Assembly: GCF_018614915.1 (NCBI RefSeq) | Contig: NZ_JAGGNU010000013.1 | Coordinates: 1-48,734 of the forward strand | Source of the DNA: Variovorax paradoxus | Lineage (GTDB): Bacteria; Pseudomonadota; Gammaproteobacteria; Burkholderiales; Burkholderiaceae_C | Length of the DNA stretch: 48,734 nt | Direction: 5' to 3' | In this document: piece after piece, positions 42,016-48,734 of the stretch | Numbering within the stretch: the stretch's first letter is position 1 | Layout: the number at the start of each line of letters is the position of its first letter | The notes under the pieces: model-generated | The model's input: only the letters and a program-made list of their open reading frames with translations | What the model was told of the DNA's origin: nothing | The model's database searches: none | Made by a program: the position numbers and the translations under genes

Positions 42016-43023
42016 ATGATTGATTCGAAACGGCCTCAGTCACTGTGGCGCCGCTTGTTCGTTGCTGCCGCGATGGTGGCAGCCACGGCGTGCACTGTTC
42101 CCGCGGTGCAGGCCCAAGGAAGCGGCGGGCCCGTGCGTCTGATCGTCGGGTTTCCGCCCGGCGGGTCCACGGATGCTGTGGCGCGGCAGCTTGCTGAAGC
42201 CATGCGCTCACGGCTGGATCGGCCCGTACTGGTCGAGAACAAGCCCGGCGCGGCGGGGCGGCTTGCCCCGGAATTCGTCAAGTCCGCACCGGCCGATGGA
42301 ACCGTGATCCTCGTGACCCCGAATCCAATGATCACGCAATATTCCTCGGTCTATCGCAAGCTCTCCTACGATCCACATCGCGACTTCATCCCGTTGGCGC
42401 AGATCGGCAGCTATCCGCTGCTTGTGAGTGTCGGCCCCGCGGTGCCCGACACGGTGCGCAGTGTACGCGACTACCTGCAATGGGCGAAGGCTGGATCGAA
42501 GAACGCCTTCTTCGCCTCGCCTGCTACGGGATCCACGCCACACTTCGTGGGCGTCATGCTTGGACGTGCAGCGGGCATTGAACTGACTCACGTGGCTTAT
42601 CGAGGCGATGCGCCAGCGGTGCAAGACCTTCTGGGCGGTCAGGTGCCCATGAGCATCAATGTGCCGGCTGCGCAGTTGCCCCACGTCGGGGCCGGGAGGC
42701 TGCGTGTGCTCGCCACCACGGGTTCTCGCAGGATGTCGGAACTGCCCAACGTGCCCACGCTGGTGGAACAGGGATTTCAGGCACTGCACACGAGTGACTG
42801 GTTCGGGATGTTCCTTCCCGCTGCAACTCCGGCAGCGGTCGTCCAACGGCTCCAGGGCGTTGTGCGCGAATCCCTGGGCGACGCCACGGTTCGCGACAAC
42901 TTCGCAAAACTGGGCGTCGAGCCGGCTTTTATCCCCGCGGCCGATTTTGGTCGCAATGTGCGCGAGGAGACCGCCGCGTTCGCAGAGACGGTGAAAGCCG
43001 TCGGCTTCACGCCCGAGGACTGA
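42016..43023 (+). CDS. Bug-family (tripartite tricarboxylate transporter) substrate-binding receptor
   Basis: A 335-residue periplasmic receptor. It has an N-terminal signal peptide (RRLFVAAAMVAATACTVPAV, cleaved near VQA-QG) and the Bug signature VRLIVGFPPGGSTDAVARQL near the mature start. YDPHRDFIPLAQIGSYPLLV and GSRRMSELPNVPTLVEQGF are also typical. Bug receptors are abundant in Burkholderiales and often lack their own TctAB membrane partner, as here. It heads the operon with feruloyl-CoA synthase and probably binds an aromatic acid. Confidence 0.92.
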   Translation: MIDSKRPQSLWRRLFVAAAMVAATACTVPAVQAQGSGGPVRLIVGFPPGGSTDAVARQLAEAMRSRLDRPVLVENKPGAAGRLAPEFVKSAPADGTVILVTPNPMITQYSSVYRKLSYDPHRDFIPLAQIGSYPLLVSVGPAVPDTVRSVRDYLQWAKAGSKNAFFASPATGSTPHFVGVMLGRAAGIELTHVAYRGDAPAVQDLLGGQVPMSINVPAAQLPHVGAGRLRVLATTGSRRMSELPNVPTLVEQGFQALHTSDWFGMFLPAATPAAVVQRLQGVVRESLGDATVRDNFAKLGVEPAFIPAADFGRNVREETAAFAETVKAVGFTPED

Positions 43024-43025
43024 CG

Positions 43026-44810
43026 ATGCCAACAATGACCTCTGGGCTGCGATTGGCGCGTGCTGCAGTAGCAGTGGAGCAGCGCCCCGACGGGGCCAAG
43101 ATTCTATGTTCGCCCACCCCACTCAAGCCTCATGCACGGACGGTAAGCGATTGGTTGGCACGCTGGGCAGAAGAAGCACCTGACCGGGTTTTCTTGGCGG
43201 AGCGCCGTGGCGGTGAGTGGCACAAACTGCTGTACGCCGACGCGGCTGATCAGGTGCTGCGTTTATCCGAGGGCCTGTTGTGCCGCGGCCTTGGCCCGGA
43301 AGCTCCCCTGATGATCCTTTCGGACAACGGCATTGAGCATGCGCTCCTGGCGCTGGCGGCAATGCACGTTGGTATTCCCGTTGCGCCCATCTCGCCGGCG
43401 TACTCTGTGCTGAGTCAGGACCACGCGAAGCTGCGCCAGATTGCCGCATTGCTGCGTCCCGGCGCGGTGTACGCTTGCGACCCTGCGAGGTACGCGAAGG
43501 CGCTGCAAGCCATCGGACGGCGCTCCCTCTCCTTCGCTGAGCTAGTGACGACGGCGACCGGGCCCTCGGCTGCCATCGCAAATGCGGCAGTGACACCCGA
43601 CACCGTCGCCAAGATTCTTTTCACCTCCGGCTCGACCGGTTCACCCAAGGGCGTGATCAACACGCAGCGGATGCTTACGGCCAACCAGCAGCAGAGCCTG
43701 CAGGTGTGGCCTTTCCTCCAGGACGCCCCTCCCACTGTGGTCGACTGGCTGCCTTGGAACCACACGTTTGGCGGAAACTACAACTTCCACCTCGTGCTCA
43801 GCAACGGCGGCACGATGTACATCGACGGCGGCAAGCCTGTTCCCACGCTGTTTGAGGAAAGTGTCCGCAACCTGCGGGAGATTGCGCCAACGGTGTATTT
43901 CAACGTGCCACGGGGATTCGATCTGCTCCTGCCACAACTCGAACAAGACCGCGCGTTGCGGCGCCATCTCTTTTCCCGTTGCAGATTCTTCTTCTACGCA
44001 GGCGCGGCGTTGCCCCAGAACGCGTGGGACCGTTTCCAGCGTGTCGCCCGCGAAGAAACGGGCGCTGACGTGGCGCTCGTCTCCGCGTGGGGTGCGACCG
44101 AGACCGCGCCGTTATGCCTGGCCGTGCACTTCCCGATCGATCGAGCGGGCGTGGTGGGGCTACCGGTGCCCGGTTGCGAGTTGAAGCTTGTTCCTTCGGC
44201 CGGAAAGTTGGAGGCACGTGTGCGCGGCCCCAACATCAGCCCTGGCTACTACGGAAGCCCGGAGTTGACCCGATCAGCCTTCGACGACGAAGGTTTCTAC
44301 CTGATAGGGGACGCCCTTCGCTTCCTTGACCCGATTCGACCGGAGCGCGGCCTGGTGTTCGATGGTCGCGTGGCCGAGGACTTCAAGTTGCGGACGGGGA
44401 CTTGGGTCCACGTGGGTGCCTTGCGCGTGCAACTGCTCGCAGCGTGCGACCCCATCGTGCAGGATGCCGTCCTCACCGGTCACGACCGCGATGAGATTGG
44501 GGCCTTGCTCTTCCTGCACCCAGCCGCTGCCGCCATGCCGGAAGTGGAAGTTCGCGCGCACGTCGCGCGAGGGTTGTCTCGCCTGAATGCGAGCAACGAG
44601 ACTGGCAGCGCCACTCGGGTGGCACGCGCCCTGATCCAGGTCTCGGCTCCCCGGGCGGATGCCGGCGAGATCACGGACAAGGGCTACATCAATCAGAGAG
44701 CTGTTCTCACACTGCGGGCCGTGGAAGTCGAGCGACTTCACGCCGACGCAACTGATGGGGACGTTATTTTTCCAGTCACACACGACGCCAAGACGGCGAC
44801 CTTCTCATGA
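43026..44810 (+). CDS. fcs: Feruloyl-CoA synthase
   Basis: A 594-residue AMP-forming acyl-CoA ligase. The phosphate-binding motif LFTSGSTGSPKGVINT is followed by the Fcs-like segment TVVDWLPWNHTFGGNYNFHL and NGGTMYIDGGKPVP. Later come SAWGATETAP, YLIGDALRF and the DAGEITDKGYINQRAVL region near the C-terminus with the catalytic-Lys context. It activates ferulate (and likely p-coumarate or caffeate) as the CoA thioester for side-chain shortening. It starts 2 bp after the Bug gene and overlaps the following oxygenase. The partner hydratase/lyase and vanillin dehydrogenase are not in the window. Confidence 0.9.
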   Translation: MPTMTSGLRLARAAVAVEQRPDGAKILCSPTPLKPHARTVSDWLARWAEEAPDRVFLAERRGGEWHKLLYADAADQVLRLSEGLLCRGLGPEAPLMILSDNGIEHALLALAAMHVGIPVAPISPAYSVLSQDHAKLRQIAALLRPGAVYACDPARYAKALQAIGRRSLSFAELVTTATGPSAAIANAAVTPDTVAKILFTSGSTGSPKGVINTQRMLTANQQQSLQVWPFLQDAPPTVVDWLPWNHTFGGNYNFHLVLSNGGTMYIDGGKPVPTLFEESVRNLREIAPTVYFNVPRGFDLLLPQLEQDRALRRHLFSRCRFFFYAGAALPQNAWDRFQRVAREETGADVALVSAWGATETAPLCLAVHFPIDRAGVVGLPVPGCELKLVPSAGKLEARVRGPNISPGYYGSPELTRSAFDDEGFYLIGDALRFLDPIRPERGLVFDGRVAEDFKLRTGTWVHVGALRVQLLAACDPIVQDAVLTGHDRDEIGALLFLHPAAAAMPEVEVRAHVARGLSRLNASNETGSATRVARALIQVSAPRADAGEITDKGYINQRAVLTLRAVEVERLHADATDGDVIFPVTHDAKTATFS

Positions 44811-45874
44811 GCTCTTACCTACGCAACGTCTGGTATGTGGCCGCTTGGGACCATGAGGTTCCGATCGACCGCCCATTGCCCCGCACCATTCTCGGCGAAC
44901 GGGTTGTCCTCTTTCGTGACGCGGAAGGCAACCCGCGTGCCTTGCTCGACCGCTGTCCGCACCGCTTCGCGCCACTCAGTCTAGGCAAAGTGGTCGATGG
45001 CTGCATCCAATGCCCGTATCACGGCCTGCAGTTCGGAGGCGACGGCGCTTGCACACGGAATCCGCATGGCAATGGCGCCATTCCCAAGGCGGCGCAGGTC
45101 CGAAGCTATCCCGTCGTGGAACGCTGGAGTGTCCTGTGGATCTGGATGGGCGACCCTGATCGAGCTGACCCCGGTCTGATTCCGCCGTTTCGCAGCATGG
45201 ATCCCGAATCTCGCTGGGTCGGCAAGGACTACCTGCTTGCGCGCGCCGAGTACCAGCTGGAAACGGACAACATCCTGGACCTGAGTCACATCGAATTTCT
45301 TCACCCGGGCAGCCTGGGAAGCGATGCCGTCAAACAGGCAGAGTCCGACGTCCAGCAGGACGGCAATACGGTGTACTCCCGCAGGCTCACTCGAGAAGAG
45401 CAGCTGATGACATCGCTCGCGCAGCGCTACGGGATTCCCGAAGGGCAGCTGGTCGATCGCTGGCTCGACACGCGCTGGAACGCGCCGGCAGTGATGGAGC
45501 TTTGGGTCGGCGTTGCACCCGCAGGTGCGCCCGACCCTCGGGCTGTCGGGAAGCAAGTCCCATTCATTCATCTCTTTACCCCCGAGACCGCGACGACGAC
45601 ACACTATTGGTTCGCGACGAGCTATCCAAAACGTATGGGCGACGAAGGGCGGCGACGCGCCGAATCGGACGTGCAATACCTGCGCGAGCCATTTGAACGC
45701 GAGGATCTTCCCATGCTCGAAGCGCAGCAGCGCGCCATCGGCGATAGTGACTTCTGGGCCATGAAGCCCATCCTCCTGCCTGGCGACGCGGCGGCGGTTC
45801 GTGCTCGCCGCGTGCTGACTGCGCTCATGAAGGCGGAGCAGGACTCGAAAGCGGAAAAGGCTTCTGCGGCATGA
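44807..45874 (+). CDS. VanA-type Rieske oxygenase (second copy)
   Basis: A 355-residue Rieske oxygenase: 2Fe-2S ligands in RCPHRFAPLSLG and CPYHGLQFG, mononuclear iron site NILDLSHIEFLHPG, beginning YLRNVWYVAAWDHEV as in vanillate demethylases. It differs considerably from VanA at 34.3 kb, so it may act on another methoxylated acid such as syringate, veratrate or a p-methoxybenzoate. Its start overlaps fcs (ATGA). The reductase gene that should follow is a remnant, so it would need VanB from 35.4 kb or another reductase. Confidence 0.88.
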   Translation: MSSYLRNVWYVAAWDHEVPIDRPLPRTILGERVVLFRDAEGNPRALLDRCPHRFAPLSLGKVVDGCIQCPYHGLQFGGDGACTRNPHGNGAIPKAAQVRSYPVVERWSVLWIWMGDPDRADPGLIPPFRSMDPESRWVGKDYLLARAEYQLETDNILDLSHIEFLHPGSLGSDAVKQAESDVQQDGNTVYSRRLTREEQLMTSLAQRYGIPEGQLVDRWLDTRWNAPAVMELWVGVAPAGAPDPRAVGKQVPFIHLFTPETATTTHYWFATSYPKRMGDEGRRRAESDVQYLREPFEREDLPMLEAQQRAIGDSDFWAMKPILLPGDAAAVRARRVLTALMKAEQDSKAEKASAA

Positions 45875-46083
45875 CGTCCTCGCTTCAGGTACGTGTCGGC
45901 CCGCGCTGACGGCTGCAGGTATCGCGGTATTGACGTCCTGTGAGCAAGGCGTCTGTGGCACGTGCTCGACGGCGTGATAGACCATCGAGATTGCTTCCTG
46001 ACACCGGAGGAGCGAGTGGTGGGAGGTCGGTTCACTCCGTGCTGCCCCGGGGCGTTGTCTGCCCGATGGTTCTGGATCTCTGA
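45871..46083 (+). pseudogene. Remnant of a second vanB reductase gene
   Basis: An ATG overlapping the oxygenase stop gives MTSSLQVRV, the expected VanB start, but after a few codons the sequence jumps to the C-terminal ferredoxin: LTAAGIAVLTSCEQGVCGTC (~45936-45995). Then, after two stops and frame changes, come IDHRDCFLTPEERVVGG, RFTPCC and finally MVLDL. About 250 internal codons (flavin and NAD domains) are missing and several frameshifts are present, so no functional reductase can be made. Confidence 0.85.
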
Positions 46084-46128
46084 GCCCGACGGGGAGATGA
46101 CGACGCGCAGATGATCCTGATTGACGCG

Positions 46129-47103
46129 TTAGCGCCCCCTGGAGCGTATGTCCCCGTACAGTTTCCGTTCCGCCGCAAGCCACCGGTCCGTTCGGGCGTT
46201 GAACAGCGCTTCGATCTGCTGTCTCAGCCAGCGGTTCCGCGGATCCTGGTGGTTCCGTTTATGCCAGTGCTGTTGAATGCTGAATACCGGCGGGCGGAAC
46301 GGCAACGGAACTAGTTCCACCGCGCCAAGCGATGCGAAGTAGGTGCCGGTCGCCAAAGGCACAGTTGCAATCAGGTCCGTCTCGGACACGATCGATGGTA
46401 GGCTGAGGTGATGCGGAGTTCGCACAACCACGCTGCGGGAGACGCGCCTTTGCTCGAGGAAACGCTCGAACAGGTCATTCGTGCGGGCAGGGGACATGAC
46501 CACAGCATGTCCAAGCGCGGCATACACCTCCTTGGTGATTGGGCGCTTCAGCGCTGGATGACCGGGCCGAAGCATGCAGACGTAGGTGTGACTGTACAGG
46601 CGCTGTTGGTAGAAAGCATCGCTTCCCAGTTCCGGAAAGTAGCCGATCGCCAGATCGACCCGTCCTGCCTCCAACTCGCCCTGCAGTTCGTCCTTGCGGT
46701 GCGATTCGCTTTGGAAAGTGACCTGAGGGGCACCGGTATGCAAAGCTGCAAGGAGTCCTGGAAGAAAGACCACCTCTGCCACGTCGGCCATCGAAAGTGC
46801 GAAGTGCGCTCTTTCGGTCAGCGGATCGAAGGCATCCTGCTCCAGAATGCCGCTCTTCACCTTTGCGAGGATCTCGCGCGCCGCCTCGGCCATTTTTGCA
46901 GCGCGTGGAGTCGCCTCCATTCCGCTGTTCGTTCGCACGAACAACGGGTTACCGAAACGCTTGCGAAGCCGCGCCAACGCAGAGCTGAACCCGGACTGAC
47001 TCATGCTTAGCAGTTCCGCCGCGCGCGTAACGTTCCGCGTGTCGTCCAAGGCGACGATGACGCGCAGCGTGTTAAGGTCGAACTCAGTATCTATCGTTTC
47101 CAC
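46129..47103 (-). CDS. LysR-family transcriptional regulator
   Basis: A 324-residue regulator. The N-terminal winged HTH is seen in FDLNTLRVIVALDDTRNVTR, AAELLSMSQSGFSSALARL and RFGNPLFVRTNSGMEATPRA, followed by a two-lobed effector domain with LAIGYFPELGSDAF and VVMSPARTND. The start appears to be GTG 47103. It converges on the fcs operon and may regulate it. Its upstream region is interrupted 66 bp away by an IS5-family element, which could alter its expression. Confidence 0.9.
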   Translation of the reverse strand: METIDTEFDLNTLRVIVALDDTRNVTRAAELLSMSQSGFSSALARLRKRFGNPLFVRTNSGMEATPRAAKMAEAAREILAKVKSGILEQDAFDPLTERAHFALSMADVAEVVFLPGLLAALHTGAPQVTFQSESHRKDELQGELEAGRVDLAIGYFPELGSDAFYQQRLYSHTYVCMLRPGHPALKRPITKEVYAALGHAVVMSPARTNDLFERFLEQRRVSRSVVVRTPHHLSLPSIVSETDLIATVPLATGTYFASLGAVELVPLPFRPPVFSIQQHWHKRNHQDPRNRWLRQQIEALFNARTDRWLAAERKLYGDIRSRGR

Positions 47104-47168
47104 AGATATGAATTGTCTTGTCAGGCGTACCGGGCGATAGGGGAGATTTCCCTAGCATGCGCTGCACA

Positions 47169-48227
47169 GGGCGTTGTTGCATAACTCCGCAGAATGTGGC
47201 GCGTCATGCTCAAGATGTTGTGTAGGCATAGGCTCGGGAGATGAGCAAGCCACCGCGGGCGAACTACCGCACGACGAACTGGAGTGAGTACAACGCGGTG
47301 CTCAAGCGCAGGGGATCGCTGATGGTTTGGCTCGATGCTGACCTTCAATGGCAAGCCTCTCCCAGTGGTCGGGCGGGCCGGCCTGCTGTGTTCAGCGATG
47401 CTGAGATTCAGTTCTGCCTGACCCTGAAGTGCATGTTTGGCCTGGGCCTGCGCCAGGCAACGGGTCTGGCTGAGAGCCTGATCAAACTTGCCCGGCTGGA
47501 CTGGCGCGTGCCCGACTACAGCACCCTATCGCGACGCCAGAAGACGCTGAGCGTGGCCATCGCAACGCGCCGCAGCAGCGCGGGGCTGCACCTGCTGATC
47601 GACAGCACCGGCGTGAAGATGCTGGGCGAAGGCGAGTGGAAGACGAAGAAGCACGGTGCCGACTACCGCCGGCAGTGGCGCAAGGTGCACGTTGGCATCG
47701 ATGCCCAGACCTTGGAGATCCGTGCCATCGAGATCACGGACAACGCCATTGGCGACGCACCCATGGCCGGAGCTGCTGGCGCAGACTTCCTCAGACGAGC
47801 CGCTTCATTCGGTGAGCGCCGATGGTGCCTATGACACCAAGGCGTGTCATGAGGCCATCGCCAATCGGCAGGCCGCTGCGATCATCCCGACGCGCAAGAA
47901 CGCCAAGCCTTGGGCAGATGGCAAGGCTGGGGCGCAGGCAAGAAACGAGATTCTGTGGGCCACACGCAAGCTTGGTCGCTCAATCTGGGAGAAGTGGAGC
48001 GGTTACCACCGCCGCAGTCTGGTGGAGGCCAAGATGGGATGCTTCAAGCGACTGGGCGAGCGCGTGATGGCCCGGGACTTCGACCGACAAGTGACTGAAC
48101 TGCAGGTCCGGGCATCGATCCTCGACAGGTTCACCAGCCTGGGCACGCCTGAGACCGTGCGCGTGGCATAACTCCGTCTGGGGGTAAGGGGAAGCTCGGC
48201 CCGAAACCGGGTTACGCAACAGCGCCC
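47169..48227 (+). mobile_element. IS5-family insertion sequence
   Basis: A ~1.06-kb element bounded by imperfect inverted repeats: GGGCGTTGTTGCATAACTC at 47169 and, on the other strand from 48227, GGGCGCTGTTGCGTAACCC. It contains one transposase gene that is frameshifted. It separates the LysR gene from the esterase fragment. I could not identify an unambiguous target duplication. Confidence 0.82.
47241..48171 (+). pseudogene. IS5-family transposase, frameshifted
   Basis: The first frame (47241-47834) encodes the N-terminal DUF4096-like part and the first DDE Asp (LHLLIDSTGVKMLGEGEW). Near 47775 the family sequence continues in another frame: PELLAQTSSDEPLHSVSADG, then AYDTKACHEAIANR with the second Asp, and YHRRSLVEAKMGCFKRLGER with the Glu, ending at 48171. 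Close IS5-group relatives use a single frame, so a small deletion or insertion around 47773 inactivates it. Programmed frameshifting seems unlikely, as no slippery run is present. Confidence 0.85.
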
Positions 48228-48257
48228 CTCCGATGCCTGTTGCCACTTTCTTTTTTT

Positions 48258-48734
48258 CTACCTGCAGGAAAAGCTCGCCGCGCTCTCGATATCGGTGGCG
48301 CCGCTGTTGAGCACCGCCTTGGTCGGATATGCGCAAAGCGGACGACTGCGTGTCGAGGACCAGGAGGTTGGAATGTCCGCGCCTGGCGACACCGTCGCGG
48401 CGATGCTGGCAGGTACGACACCCTTTTCAACCCAGTTCACGAGCGGAGTCAAGGCGTCGAAGGTGTCGGTCGCCGGCCCCCCGCCACAGTGGTTCATGCC
48501 GGGGACCACGAACAGCCGGGCATAGTCGCTGGCCTGGGAATCTGCGGCGATGAGATCTGCGTACCAATTGATCGTGTCGTTGACGGAAAAGATCGGGTCA
48601 GCGGCACCGTGGTACACCAGCAGCTTGCTCTTGGCTTTGAGCGTCGGCAGGTGCGACATGTCTGGTGGCAGCATGAACGCCATCGGCGACTCGGTGTAAG
48701 TAGCATTGGTCCGGCGGTTTCAAGGGCGAAGTGC
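48258..48734 (-). CDS. Tannase/feruloyl esterase family protein, C-terminal part
   Basis: About 140 codons of the C-terminus of a tannase-family esterase: KLLVYHGAADPIFSVNDTIN with the catalytic-Asp region, VPGMNHCGGGPATDTFDALT with the catalytic His and CGGG, and RPLCAYP...DIESAASFSC at the end. The family hydrolyses ester bonds of ferulate or gallate; here release of ferulate would feed the fcs pathway. Upstream in this frame a TGA appears at ~48720-48722 while HFALETAG is read in the next frame, so a frameshift near 48690-48715 is likely and the gene may be broken. The rest lies outside the window. Confidence 0.78.

Noticed and set aside
47765..47840. Programmed frameshift in the IS5-family transposase
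   Set aside because: No slippery A or T run or stimulatory hairpin at the switch point, and close IS5 relatives use one frame, so a mutation is more likely.
1..48734. CRISPR array or Cas genes linked to the Tn7-like element
   Set aside because: No spaced direct repeats or cas-like proteins seen; the TniQ proteins are long TnsD-like forms rather than the short TniQ of CRISPR-associated transposons.

Overview
The window looks like a chromosome segment of a high-GC betaproteobacterium of the Burkholderiales, probably Comamonadaceae (Variovorax/Acidovorax-like). That placement is inferred from the GC-rich third positions, the Bug-type solute receptor, the vanillate/ferulate genes and the IS5/IS110 elements. 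It has not been checked against a database.

Region 1 (1-1256) is the 3' two thirds of glmS, including the C-terminal codons that TnsD proteins recognise as attTn7. Region 2 (about 1.29-27.77 kb) reads as a Tn7-like transposon downstream of glmS. It has candidate TnsB-binding repeats at both ends and a tnsA-tnsB-tnsC-tnsD-tniQ operon at the end far from glmS (19.6-27.5 kb, minus strand). The cargo is a defence island. First comes an XRE/ImmA-IrrE regulator pair of CapH/CapP type, divergent from a CBASS operon (small YjzC-like protein, CD-NTase, E2-like protein, S-4TM pore effector, and a second CD-NTase broken by one TGA codon). Next is a Wadjet/MksBEFG-like operon in the order SMC-MukE-MukF-Toprim. 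Last is an unassigned five-gene operon: a putative zinc protein, a Lon-like AAA+ ATPase, a small protein, a calcineurin-like phosphoesterase and an MbcA/ParS-type domain protein. A divergent XRE gene lies upstream of it. Remnants of older mobile elements lie between these modules.

Region 3 (27.77-32.42 kb) is a pile of insertion sequences. It holds an IS5-family fragment and an IS110-family transposase gene cut in two by a 2.9-kb serine-recombinase element that carries DUF6788- and DUF5372-like genes. A strongly folded sequence upstream of the IS110 start is a candidate bridge RNA.

Region 4 (32.4-48.7 kb) is an aromatic catabolic region for methoxylated lignin monomers. A long minus-strand array encodes a branched-chain-amino-acid-type ABC importer (livKHMGF), a MarR regulator, vanillate O-demethylase vanB-vanA and glutathione-independent formaldehyde dehydrogenase, followed by a second, paralogous MarR gene. 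Divergent from it are a Bug receptor, feruloyl-CoA synthase and a second VanA-type oxygenase whose own vanB has decayed to a short remnant. A LysR gene, a frameshifted IS5-family element and the C-terminal part of a tannase/feruloyl esterase complete the window. Together these suggest ferulate ester hydrolysis, aromatic uptake, CoA activation of ferulate, O-demethylation of vanillate and detoxification of the released formaldehyde. The steps from feruloyl-CoA to vanillate are not in the window.

No tRNA, rRNA or CRISPR array was seen.
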